A stretch of 64,000 bases of DNA from Xestospongia muta (lineage: Eukaryota > Porifera > Demospongiae > Haplosclerida > Petrosiidae), in NCBI GenBank assembly GCA_963693285.1, contig OY848917.1, positions 30,825,245 through 30,889,244 on the forward strand. The letters run 5' to 3'. The notes beneath the pieces were generated by a model. It saw nothing but the letters and a program-made list of their open reading frames with translations, was not told the DNA's origin and did no database searches. A program made the position numbers and the translations under genes. Below, piece by piece: positions 47,240-58,765 of this stretch; position 1 is the stretch's first letter; the number at the start of each line of letters is the position of its first letter.

Positions 47240-47985
47240 ACACTAGCTCACAATGTTTTGATTGCAGGTCATCTAGGAAGAGAAAGAACATTAAAATGGA
47301 TCAGATGAAGTTTCTGTTGGCCTAGCGTGGCAAAAGATATGGCAGACTATTGTAGGACTTGTGTTGAGTGTCAGAAATTAGCCAGACGAGGTCAGAATGT
47401 ACCATTGGTTCCAATACCAATAATTGGCAAACCATTTGAAAGAATAGCTATGGACATGTTTGAACCACTCCCAAAGACAGCTGCCGGAAAACATTTTGTC
47501 TTGGTTATTTCTGACTATGCCACACGCTATCCTGAAGCGTATGCAATGACCACTATAACTGCAACATCAGTAGCTGACCTATTTAGTCATCATGGATTTC
47601 CTAGAGACATTCTAACTGACCAATACACCAACTTAATGTTGGAATTGTTACAAGAACTACACAAACTATTTGGAATCAAATCTATACATACTACTCTGTA
47701 CCATCCTTAAACTGACGGTATTGTCAAAAGATTAAATCAGACACTAAAGCAAATGCTGAAGAAAGTGACAGACCATAGATGTTGGGACAAGCTGTTACCA
47801 TTAGTACATTTTGCTTACCGTGAAGTTCCTCAAGAAGTGACTGGATTTAGTCCCTTTGAACTGATCTATTCCAAAGATGTTAGAGAATTACTGGATATAC
47901 TGAAGGAAGAATGGATACCAACAGAAGATATAGTGAATATTTTGCTACCTATGTCACTACCACTCATCAAAGTATGAAAAATGCA
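47240..47985 (+). pseudogene. Integrase of the Gmr1-like element, located before RT
   Basis: An N-terminal zinc finger (HNVLIAGHLGRERTLKWI, then CRTCVECQK, about 47251-47380) precedes a core with Asp in AMDMFEP (about 47451) and Asp in LTDQYTN (about 47617). The expected catalytic Glu is replaced: VKRLNQTL stands where the family has VERFNQTL (about 47722). A TAA at 47708 breaks the frame. Order zinc finger, core, then RT supports the Gmr1 assignment. Confidence 0.8.
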
Positions 47986-48354
47986 CAACAGCTGGTACAA
48001 GAACATCTCAAGCAAGATCAACAGAAATGGAAACATGGTATGATGACAAAGCACGTGAGATGAAGATAGAAGTAGGGGACCAAGTACTATTGCCGGACAA
48101 GGACAGTCAAAGAAGTTCATGAGGTAGTGGCAAGGTCTTTTCAAAATCAAACAAAAACTTGCACAAGTTAACTATGAAGTCATAATAGACTCTGAAAGAA
48201 ACACCAAGGTATACCACATTAATTGCTTTAAAAGTGGTTTCCCCATGCAGAAACAGTTTCAAGTTTTGCTAATACAATCAAAGAGGATGCTAACATGGAG
48301 CTTTACAAATGATCAGGTCAACAAACACCTTAAATCAACCAGGAGCTCAGTGAA

Positions 48355-50095
48355 GATCAGAAAAGCCAACTACTAAAGCTAATACAGAAGTATCCGACAG
48401 TAACTACTAGCCCACCAGGGTGTACAACACTGATCCAACACCAGATACCAACCAACGAGTGTCAGCCCATATGTCAAAAGCCATATTGATTACCACCGGC
48501 ACACAAGGAGGCAGTAATGAAAGAACTAGAAGAGATGGAAAAGATAAGATTGGTATTGTAAAAGAATCAGAGAGTGAATAGTCATCACTAATGGTGATAG
48601 TTACAATGAAATACAGTGTCAGGAGAGTAGGAAGATGAAAATCATAGGGGGGGCACAACCCTACATGGTGATGTTAGAGCAAACTATACGCTACATTTTG
48701 ATTAGTGCTTTTTAAAGCATTTTTGAGTGCATGCTATTTTCTCTCACCAGCAACATGGAAATGTTTTTTGAATATAATAATAAAAACAAACATACAGTTA
48801 AAATTGTCCAAAGTAGTTTAATCAACATGGTACATGTTTACATGTTTTATATAATAAATTACAGAGGGGCAAGGCCCCCCCCTGTTGAAAAGTTGGGGGG
48901 GCCTAGGTCCCCTTTGCCTCTCTGGTTCCTACTCCTATGAGTGTCATATGTATATGTGTAGATTTTTGGAAACTAAACTAACTCACCAACTTTGCCCCCT
49001 TGGTTCCTACTTTTATGAGTGTCATACATATATGTGTAGATTTTCGGAAACTAAACTAACTCACCAACTTTAATGCCTACCCCATGCCCCATATAGATGA
49101 CCCATATAGATGATCTACTAGATGCTGTGGGTAGAGCTAAATACCTGACTACTCTAGACTTAGCTAATAGGTACTGCTAAGTTCCTATGCATGAAGATGA
49201 TCAAGCAAAAACAGCTTTCAGTTCACCTATCAGTTGCAACTTTTCAAAGACTCATGGACAAGGTGCTATGATGAACTGAGAATTTACTGGAGTATATTTA
49301 AACCATGTAGTTATACGTAGCAACAAATCAGACAAACATTTCCAACATATTGAATAAGTACTACAAAGACTCCAACAAGCTGAGCTAACCATCAAAATGA
49401 GTAAATGTAAATTTGCGTTTAACAGTCGTTCCTACTTAGGACATCAGATTGAAAATGGTGGAGTACTTCCTGAAATTGTCAAAGTGAAACTATTCAAGCA
49501 AATATGGGACCGAAGACCAAGAAAGATGTCCGTGATTTCTTGGGCTTAACCGGATACTACCGATTTTTTGTTAGAAACTACACTACCTTGGCAGAAGCAC
49601 TTACTGAATCAACAAAGAAAAATCAACCTGAACAGATCATATGAAGTCCTTGAGCTAAACAAGCTTTTTACACTCTAAAAAAGTCCTAGTGTCAGCACCT
49701 ATCATGCGAAATCTAAACTTTGATGAACCTTTCATTCTACAGACAGATGCCTCACATATAGGAGTGGGAGTGGTTCTGAGTCAAGGAACTTATTAAGAAC
49801 AACCCATAGCATATTTCAATCGCAAATTACTATCTCGAGAGAAATCTATTCAACTATAGAAAAAGAATGTCTTGCTATGTTTTTAGGAATAAAAGCTTGA
49901 GATATACTTGCTAGGAAGGCAATTTATTTATTATACAAACCAACCATCGAGCTCTAACATGGTTAAACAAATTTAAAGATAAAAATCCAAGATTGATCTG
50001 GTGAAGTCTGATGCTCCAATCATATAACGTCATTGTACATCACAGAAAGGGACAACAAAAACGAAATGCAGATGGATTGTCAAGAATGCCTCTCG
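48355..50095 (+). pseudogene. RT and RNase H of the Gmr1-like element, split by an insertion
   Basis: RT begins near 48355 (SQLLKLIQKYPTVTTSPPGC) with HKEAVMKELEEMEKIRLV (about 48505-48556). After the insertion at about 48640-49072 it continues with YPMPHIDD, then DLLDAVGRAKYLTTLDLANR spread over frames (49110-49170), and DVRDFLGLTGYYRFFVRNY (about 49530-49585). RNase H shows QTDASHIGVGVVLSQG (about 49740) and HRALTWLNKFKDKNPRLIW (about 49945-50000), with the tail RNADGLSRMP (about 50060-50090). Confidence 0.75.
48640..49072. mobile_element. Insertion inside the RT, with G/C runs and a 78-bp tandem duplication
   Basis: Sequence with AGGGGGGGCACAACCC at its left edge interrupts the RT between the block before 48640 and YPMPHIDD. 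It contains C7/G7 runs (48868-48902) and two tandem units (about 48913-48990 and 48991-49068) sharing TGAGTGTCATA and AAACTAAACTAACTCACCAA. No transposase or clear inverted termini were found; it is a non-autonomous insertion of unknown class. Confidence 0.55.
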
Positions 50096-50116
50096 ATGGA
50101 GATCCTGTTTCGCACC

Positions 50117-50134
50117 AGGAGAAGAGGAGAGGAA
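50117..50134 (+). other. Polypurine tract of the Gmr1-like element
   Basis: AGGAGAAGAGGAGAGGAA lies immediately before the 3' LTR, the expected position for plus-strand priming. Confidence 0.85.
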
Positions 50135-50455
50135 TGTTACAGGGCTGATGAATTACATAGCGGTCTGCAAATTATTGTACACTTACAATTTATTTTCTTA
50201 CCTATAACTAGAGAATCACCTGGAAGGATCACTTGATGATTGACCAATCAAATTAATTCCTGCTTTCAGCAATGTGACAGAGTCACCAGGACTGATAACT
50301 ATATTTGTTTATTGTTTGTTACTGAGAGTAGTACACTAACATTATGTCATTTCCTGTTTAATATCTTATAAAAGAAAGTGTTTTAGGGCAGCACATTGAT
50401 TCTGTACAGACAAACAGCCAACTTAACTAGCAGCAGAATAACATTCTTTGTTACA
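50135..50455 (+). repeat. 3' LTR of the Gmr1-like element
   Basis: Starts TGTTACAGGG and ends TTTGTTACA. It matches the 5' LTR with scattered substitutions and a deletion of about 60 bases. A TATAAAAG motif is at 50367-50374. GGTAT follows directly. Confidence 0.85.
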
Positions 50456-51020
50456 GGTATGTATCCATTTTGAATGGACATCAATGAGAATAAAGAATAT
50501 GTGTCTGAGGTAAAGTCCATGGTGTTCAATATGTAGTCTTGACCAGAGTGATAGGTGGTGTATCAGTCGATAATTTCACTTCTTTCTGTGGATCAAAATG
50601 AAGTAATAATGACGAAGACTGGAGCATCTCTTTGGTGTTTAAATGCCTTCTCCTGTTCTGCTGACTATATCCAATGGGCACCTTTCTTGAATAACCTGTT
50701 TAAGGATGAGAGGAAAACAGATAGGAAGGCAAAAATTTATTGCAGTAGTTTAGTCCAAGAAGCAATTTTAGTTCTGACACAGTTGAACGAGCTTGAGCTA
50801 TCTTTATGGCCCTGACTTTCTCAGGTGAGGGATGGAGTCATTTTCATTAATAACATGTCCCAAAAATGCACAGAGGATAACATAAAAACTACATTTAGAC
50901 CTTTGCAGAGTTTATCCAGACGAATCTAGCTTCTGTAGAAGTCAGTTGAGATTACGCAGACATTCTTGTTAATCTACTCTTGTCAAAATTGAAATGTTGT
51001 TAAGTCATTCACTTCAATGT
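50456..51020 (-). mobile_element. K02A2.6-like gypsy element on the minus strand, RT end and integrase start
   Basis: Minus-strand pieces: HPSPEKVRAIK-like and STVSELKLLLGLNYCNKFLP (about 50830-50730), GEGI/KEMLQSSSLLLHFDPQKE (about 50640-50590), KLSTDTPPI (RNase H start), then FFILIDVHSKWIP ending at the right edge of the Gmr1-like element. The reading continues in 44943-44470, which proves the nested insertion. Confidence 0.7.
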
Positions 51021-53225
51021 TCACTGGAACACCACTGACACTTGTATATAGGTGGTGGTGAATTTGATGGCCAAACTTTTAAACATCACATTTCTTATTT
51101 TAATATATTTTTACAAATATTCATATTTCTTTCTTTAGTAGATTTTATTGACATGTTTCTCTTTTGTCTAGAGCCATGAATAGTCCATGAAAGAGGTCAA
51201 AGAGAAAAAAATTTATCTTCATCACTATCTTTATTTACTTCCTTTTCAAGTTAGATGATACTCATCAATTCCACAATAAGGTTTTACTTCACGTAATTTG
51301 TTTTGCTCTTCTGTTAATGAAAATGCTTTATGAAGAGAGGCCATGTAGTTTCTACATTAATAGATGTCTATGTTAATGTTTATATGATATAAGAGAGAGT
51401 TTCTTGTTCTCTAGGACTTTTTCATTACATAGTAGAGTGTAATAACATAGTAACAATTAGCAACATGCATTTACTTACAAATTTCCATAGTGTAAATGCA
51501 ATTGTAAAATTACAATGATATTACAACAGTATAACGATGTTGTATATGTTATAATTATTTCATTGTAAAATCAATGGATTTGTGTTGGTTAAGTTTAAAC
51601 CATTATCTTAAATTTTACAACACTGTCAAACTAAAAGATTTTATAGAGAATACTAGTGATCAGTATCAAGTATACATTATTAAATTACATGTTAAGACAC
51701 AGTGACATATTATACATTAAAATGCATCTTAATTAATATAAAGACATGTCTAGAGATCTTGTCCCCCTTTTTTATTTCTTTTAGTTTAATATGTCTCTCA
51801 CAAAGTCATTACCTGTCACAACCATTACTACTAGTAGTCAGTCCACTACATGTGGGAGGCTAAATTTACATATGTGATAGTTAATGCCAGTGGTCATATT
51901 AGTTCATATATACAAAGCGGACATTATGGTTGTGTATAATGAAATGAAATGAACAAATGATCTTGTTCACATTTATACTAACAAAATGGCAAAAATTATT
52001 AACAAAATTATATAGATAAATAAAGAATGGTAATAACAAGATATAATAGAGACCAAACTGTAAATGTTTTGTGACATTTTTTATTTGACATTATACTTTG
52101 ATTTAAGAATCACTTTAGCTAGAGTTAGTTCATTGACAGGATCCTTTTAATGACTTCAATGATAGCTCCCCAGGTCACATTAGATGGGTTAGTGGTACAA
52201 ATCAAGGTCTGTAATACCTATGATAACTTGAGAGTGCCATCATATCAAGTATTTCTGTTTATAAATTGTATTGTATATGAGATATCTGTAAACCTTCACC
52301 AATCTGTCTCTACTTGTATTTAATGGGAACAAGGATTGTTGAAAGTGAAGTTTTCTTAGGATGTGCTTCTAAGCCCAAAAAAATATAATTTAAAATTATG
52401 ATTGTTGCTATACAATTTGCCTTGAATGGGAATGAGGAGTGCCATAGGCCCAAGGCTAGTCAAACCAGATGACCTAAGATCACTACCTCCTTCTCACAAC
52501 ATCAATAAATGATAAATGACCTCTACTAGGAAGGTCTGGCCACACCTCTGTGAGAGCTACTAGATTCTAAAACATAAAACAATTAATATTAACAACAATG
52601 TAACTGTTGTCTCTTTTATCTTGTTTGTATTTATTGTACCAAACTAACATCATATAATACTATATTTATTTTATGTTTTTATTTACTCGATCATTTTGTT
52701 TTAAAAACAAACAGTTTATGATCAAAAGCCATATTCTTATAATTTATGAAGTTTAAAAAAGTTTCATTTTACTATAAACAAGTAACTAACATTTAACATG
52801 ATATTCATAGATCATGTGACTATAATATAAATACATGTATAATGTATATTTGCAGGAGAAATTTTCAATGAGTGTAGTTACCAATTACATCATATGTGCT
52901 AACTGAGTGTTTATAATACAAGATATGTGGCTTACATGTTTATAAGAAGTCTGAATATGTGAAACTATTAAGAAACAGTAGTATTATAGAGAGACATGAC
53001 TGGACACACTTTATAGTCTAACATGGCCACACATATGGAAATGTACTTCTCCTGCACATCTATCCATGCACTGTATTAAACTGTCGAGGAAGACCACATC
53101 CAACTATGGTTTTAATTTTCATCATTTGGCTTATTATTAATGAAAACATATGAAATTTTGAATCCCTCAATTTTAACCAACTATATGGTATATTGTAATG
53201 TATCCTTTAATTCACTAAAGGCTAA
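51021..53225. other. AT-rich spacer, nothing recognised
   Basis: Read on both strands without finding a domain, exon pair or clear repeat. Confidence 0.45.
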
Positions 53226-53505
53226 TTTACAATATGATGTTAGAGCAAGCGTCATGTGTGAGTGTTGTATTGTGTTGTACATCCAATACAGATTTGTCAA
53301 TGCTCAACATAATAACCTTTAACCTTAATTTTAACTCCACCCATAGTTACCAAGCTCATGCACTATGGACAGCAATGAGAAGAAGTTGGAAATGGTTCAC
53401 AATACGCTGTTAGAGCAAGCATCATATGTGAGGGTTGTATTGTGTTGTACTTCACAATACAGTGTACAACATTGTCAATGTTCAACATAATAACCTTAGA
53501 TGACG
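53226..53505 (+). repeat. Direct repeat pair of about 95-105 bases
   Basis: 53226-53320 and 53398-53505 share TGTTAGAGCAAGC, TTGTATTGTGTTGTAC and CAACATAATAACCTT, with a small insertion in the second. No coding meaning is supported. Confidence 0.7.
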
Positions 53506-55200
53506 AAGGTTCCTAAATTTCATTGGAAGGTTCTTTTCCAAGAGCCCTAAAGTGATATTGGTTAAAGATTATTTTGAAATAATATTTACTTCAGCTCACT
53601 AAGTGAAAGCCGTCAATATCTTTTAATACTGAGTGATTTTCAATACGCTGCTCACAACAGAAACCAATTTCTTCAGGTGATAGAATCATAGTACAGAACA
53701 TGATACATGTAGACATTGCAGATACTATTTCATTCCAAACTTTTGAGTCTAAGGCATTTTGCTTCACAGCATTTGCTGTTCCTACTGAAACTTGAGTAGA
53801 AAGAAGACATTTTGTTATCTAGTCAGAAGAATGCATAACCTGACTTAAATGTAGCAAAATTGAAATACATTGCTAGAGAAGAAAAAATGGATAAAACATT
53901 AAAGGTAAAAGACCTACTAAAAGGAGTTCCGAAAGGCAAAGTATAAATTGTTCAAACATAAATTAAAAATGTGGCATTAGTTAACATTATTGGTTAAATT
54001 AATGACACATAATGGTAATTGAAATCAAATGTGTGGATAACCTTTTTATCCATCACCTATATACTGAGATGCATTTATCATCTGTTATCAATAAATTCCT
54101 AGCTTAAAAACAGACCAAATAAGAGAATTTTTAAAAATCATCATTAGTATTTGATCCATTATATATGATTCAAATATATACCAATGGTGCCAGTAGTCAA
54201 ATAAGAAGCATATCAGATTAAAAGAACTATACTTAAGTCTATTATTGTTGTCAAAATGTGATACAGGTGTAGGTGAAGTAAAAAGTAAAAAATTGAGTAT
54301 ATAAATCAAGGCAGAATGTTTAGCAATTTAGTTAATATTAAAGGTCAGACCAAATCATAAAAATATCAGATAGACAAATATATAGATTATATTTTAAATC
54401 ATTAGAAGCTAGACAAAATGTTACCTAAACTATTTGAAAAAAGTAAACATATGTATGAAGACAATAGTGATTACTACAAATTGACATGAATAGATCACAA
54501 GCTGATCAATTAAAGTTAGCAAGAGAAAGAGATTCAGTTGACAAGTAAATAACAGCATCAATGGCCAATATTGCTAACTAGAATACTCCTATAAATACTG
54601 AGCTTGATTTGAGATAAACTAGATTTAAAATCAGGTACATTAAAAAGAGACAGGTGAAGAATTTTTCAATAGTGGTGTAATTCAAGCATCATGGCATCCA
54701 TAAGACTCAACTGAAAATGCTAAAATAGATCACAATGTTAAAATAGCATGAAAACTACTGTAATTATTGACATGCAGAGGAGATACTATTCAAAACAATG
54801 AATCATCATTATACAGCTAACTCATATTAAGTCCACAATTTCATATTTAATACTATTGCGTAATTACTGTTGCTTAGCCAAATTTGTCTTAAAAAGACAA
54901 TTTTTTATAAAAATAAGTGAATAAATTAAAAGATCGTTTAGGATAATTACATAATTTAATTGTTCATTACAACTTGTCGTACACGTATTTCTAAGTGACT
55001 ATTTGTTATAGAAGAAGTTATGTCTGTGAAGAAATTCTAAAGCAAAAACTATTGCATTAATACATCTCTACTTTGTTTCTACACATTTTGGCTCTGCCAT
55101 GACCAAGCACTAGTTCATGAAGTACACATCTATAAATACAATTTAAGACATTGTGTTTCCATAAGTAAATAATACACACCATGTGGTAACATGGTTTTCT
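53506..55200. other. AT-rich spacer, nothing recognised
   Basis: No exon or transposon domain recognised; short ORFs are AT-rich noise. Confidence 0.45.
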
Positions 55201-56021
55201 CAGTTATATGTGACCCAATCTGAAAAAAACGGTCATTTTGCGCAAACGAACGATTTTGAGTTATTTGACTTGTAGTATAGAGTATTTCTTACTCTGTATT
55301 TTGGTGTTTGTTGCATCAAAATCTGACTCTTGGTTGCTGAGTTACGTGCGTTACAAACACATCCCCTCAGGGAATGCTAAATCTCAAAAACATTGATTTT
55401 TAATTTTCCGTTTACTTCCGTTAACGCAGCTCACGTGATCGAGCACATTTTTTTGCTGCGAAATGTTTGTCTTCTTTTTGATGTCTTTTGAGATCTTATC
55501 TAATCATTTTCTTGATGTGACAATGTCAGCAACTTTATTAAATCCTAAACAAGTTTTTGTGTTTACTAAAAGGTTAGGGATAAGATATTTTTTACTATAC
55601 AGTTTGAATATAAATATAGGTGTGATAAGAAAAGGAAATACTTAATAGTGAAGTTAAAGTACTTTATATAGAAGGAAGGTGAGATATTTACTGGTAGTAT
55701 ATGTATACGAGAGAGAGAGAGATGTTGAAGTTTTTGATTTATATCAATAATAAGAGTTGTTGATATATTAGAGCAGAAAAGGATGTTAAAGTCAATGTAG
55801 CCAGCAAAGAACTGATTATTATTGGTGTATGCATGAAATCACAGTAGCGAGAGAGAAAGAGATGCTATGAGCTATTGAATAAATAAAGTACAATAGATAT
55901 CTTGTAAATTCCATGTAGCTAGGATGTTCACTTCTAGTGTGTGTAAAAGAAACAGTAGATGTGGAGTGAATTAGATGAATGAAGTAGTTTGTTTGTTACG
56001 ATTCTGAATAACTATTATTTG
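55201..56021. other. Downstream flank of the putative transposase gene
   Basis: A less AT-rich block (55201-55470, starting GTTATATGTGACCCAATCTG) looks like the end of a DNA element, but I found no inverted partner in the window. The rest is AT-rich with GA-rich patches (55709-55722, 55849-55862) and probably holds the 3' UTR of the minus-strand gene. Confidence 0.4.
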
Positions 56022-58425
56022 TTATTTTTCATTTTGGCAGGAACGTCCATTGTGTCCAGTTTTTCCACACATACCACAAACACGTTTATGTAGAGTTAGT
56101 TCTTCAATAGTTGACCTGTCACTATCTTTAAGTAGTACTGGTTCTGGAGATGGGCGGGGTGTTGATGGCCGGTGAACAAGCGGGAGAGGACATGTGATAT
56201 CTCTGCTGGCAGCTGGACAAAACTCTCTAATTTTGTCAAAGAGATACCATTGTCTCTCTGGTGTGAGACCACGTGGTGTTATTTGAGATGGCATTTGACC
56301 TGAGTTTAGAAATTCGGAGGAGTTAGATATGATGTTTAGTTTTAAAGTAGGTTCATCTTCTGCTTCTTTCATCATTAATTCATCAGGGTTTGAACTTGAG
56401 ATCTTAAAATGATGAAACTTTTTTATTGATTGAATGCGTTTAAATGAAGGAGCTAGAAACCCTGTCCAATCATAAGTTGGAACTATGATATGACCATTCT
56501 CATGACCGATCAATTGGGCAGAGTTAACGGTAGCTGATTGCTCAACAACATTCACAATATCTTGGACACAACCAACTTCTGTCCTTCGAAAACGTTGTTT
56601 GATCAGCCCAAAACACCAATCAGGAGAGAATTTTGTGTGTCCTGCTGGCAAAAACGATAACGTGATAGACTGGTTTAAACCAACTCTCACTCTTCACATA
56701 AGGTACTAAGTAAAGGAGATATGCTAACTCAGCAATAATGATTTACCTGAATCATAGCATTGTTTTTATTTTGACCACAACAATTGTCTGCATTGAAGTG
56801 TAGTCTTATGACATTGAGGCCATGATTCTCTAAATAAAAATGGAGCATGCTGATTACACTGTTTGCTCCTTTTCCAGTATCAAATGCCTCATCAATCAAA
56901 AAGTTGATCTGACGAGGAATAGCCTCACAACAGACACCGAATATTGCACACTTTCGTGGTATCAAAAAATAAATAGGCCCTGGTTGTAATGGATTGCTAT
57001 GATAATGAATCTACAAGCAATAATGTTTATTGATTAATAGTCACGGTCATGTTTATATACTTGTTGAGCATAGTCAAAACTATAATGAGCGTTTACGTTT
57101 AGCTCTATTATAGGTCTTGAGAGTGGTGGAGTAAAGGTGCCATCTACTGTAAAGAGATCTTTTATAACAGTGCTGGTCTCTTTAAGTACTGTTTGATAGT
57201 AATGTCTCTCTTTACGTACAAGATCCACATGTAGTCTGGCCTTTTCTAAGACCTTAAGGAAGCATGTAAGTTATCTGTTTGTAATATTATTACTCCTTAC
57301 TTCTGACTGATTTGCAAGTGGTGTACTCATGCTTTTAACAATAGCAGAGCTATTTTTTTGACATTGCCAACAAAGATCTGTCATCGGTTTTGTGATGACA
57401 ATATGTGGAAGATATCGTCTCCACATACTATAAAATGTTGTCTCTGAGGCAAGTCTAAATGTTGTTGTCGCATTTGCCCTGACGTATTCAGTATACACTA
57501 TCCTTTTGGATGTGCTAGATGGTAAGAGTTGCATGTTGTATTTCTTATAACCTGGTATTCTACCAGGTAATAAAATTGCATGAGCCTCAGAATAATTTTG
57601 TATAAATGTTATTATTCGTGTTACCTCCTCAGGAGTAAATGCATGATGTGGCTCTCTTCCAACATTACTGTGTTTTCTAGCAATAATAATTACAATGGTA
57701 TTTCTTTATTGAATAGTTTACCTTGTTCTGATTCCGTCTTTTAGGTAAGATTGTTTTATTGCCTGTAATCTGTTGTTTACCAATGCCATGTAAAAACAAG
57801 AACGTTTTTCTACAAATCTGTAGAGTACAGTAATGTATTGTCATTATCATGTTCTTCAGTTATACCTTGACTCCATTGTGCATAAATTGTGTGTAGGAGT
57901 GATCTCTTTCTTTTGAGGGATGTCTCAAGGCTGATGTACTGTCTCCAGCTCATGTGGTAGCTAGAAGCTGACCCATTATTACAAGGTCCATTTCCTGCTT
58001 TGATAATTCTGCCATATCATTTCTTATGGCCCTGTAGTGTGACTCAGGAAACTGTTCTGAGCATCTAGCTCGACACCCACACCCCTGATTAAAGAAGGTT
58101 TGACAAGCAGTCTCTTCTTCAATGTCTGTAGGTCTCTGACTAACCCCTATATCTGTCTCACATCTATTTACTACAATTGCTGGTGTTATGGTTGGTTCTG
58201 CAATTAAAAATTTAATTTTGTTGTTCTTGAATTAATAGTACCTTCGGATTGATTGTCAAAGTGATCTTCAAGCTCATGTGTCATATTATCTACTTCTACT
58301 TCCATTTTAATATCATCCATTTCTAAATCTAATTCATTGTCATCTTCATTATACTCTGTTGTTATTAATAACCATAATAAGTAGATTCATAGCAATTTCC
58401 TGTCTGCGTGTGTGAAATACTTACC
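56022..58425 (-). pseudogene. Decayed eight-exon gene of the HADNC/GQNKN putative-transposase family
   Basis: Minus-strand exons: up to 58425; 58355-58242; 58197-57866; 57817-57722; 57676-57301; 57252-57061; 57010-56747; 56705-56022, all with GT-AG borders. Features in order: an acidic segment, a Cys-rich FFNQGCGCRARCSEQF, ICRKTFLFLHGIG, a PLPSST-like QLLPSSTSKR, PMTDLCWQCQ, HYSFDYAQQ, PRKCAIFGVCCEAIPRQINF, FNADNCCGQNKNN, GHTKFSPDWCFG, and a terminal zinc knuckle CGMCGKTGHNGRSC. ADNCxGQNKN proteins are abundant in cnidarians and sponges and are thought to be RNase H-fold transposase relatives; that role is inferred. TGA codons at 57952-57950 and 56696-56694 (the latter where Trp is expected) and a shift in exon 57817-57722 mark it as a pseudogene. 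Confidence 0.75.
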
Positions 58426-58433
58426 TCGTATCT

Positions 58434-58765
58434 TCTGGGATTGCAATGTTCTTGCTAGTAGGGTGGGGCTCCCTTGTGACGTCACTGGAGGAACGAATCC
58501 TAGATGCAAAGTAATGGCTGAAGACAATGTATCTATAGTCGGTATTCCAGCACATTAGGCCTCTCCTACTCTTCTTCTTCCTTCGATATGATTGAAAGCA
58601 GTGACCCTGCTTTGTGTGTGGAATCTGACCTCGAGGAAGGCTCTGAGAACATAGTGGTTCTATATCAGTATGAACCAGAGGAAAGTGGCTCTGAGTCAGA
58701 ATCTTCAGATGAGTCTCAGAATGATGGGAGGTTAGTAAATACTGAATGGTTAGTCTCTTGTGTCT
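58434..58765. repeat. Left arm of a long inverted repeat (promoter plus ballast exon 1)
   Basis: Matches 59452-59796 in reverse complement over about 330-345 bases with a few indels, covering the bidirectional promoter and the first ballast exon; the arms are about 690 bases apart. Similarity stops sharply at GTCTCTTGTGTC on one side and at GATTGCAATG/GATATTGCAATG on the other. Confidence 0.9.
58477..58484. promoter_or_regulatory. CRE/ATF-type site TGACGTCA in a divergent promoter
   Basis: The palindrome TGACGTCA lies between the minus-strand transposase-family gene and the plus-strand ballast gene, 30 bases upstream of the ballast ATG. The same site is kept at 59741-59748 in the inverted copy. 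CREB/ATF binding is a family-level inference. Confidence 0.6.

Larger units (their letters stand above)
44944..50455 (+). mobile_element. Nearly full-length Gmr1-like Ty3/gypsy retrotransposon
   Basis: Bounded by two related LTRs (44944-45324 and 50135-50455) with TG starts, a primer-binding-like site directly after the 5' LTR, and a polypurine tract before the 3' LTR. It is flanked by GGCAT and GGTAT, a five-base target duplication with one change. The order is Gag, protease, integrase, RT, RNase H. Integrase upstream of RT is the hallmark of the Gmr1 clade, unlike the usual gypsy order. It is inserted in a minus-strand gypsy integrase and is itself interrupted at about 48640-49072. Stops throughout make it inactive. 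Confidence 0.85.

Noticed and set aside
50555..50815. Plus-strand 86-codon ORF
   Set aside because: It is antisense to gypsy RT/RNase H pieces, which show recognisable family blocks on the minus strand.
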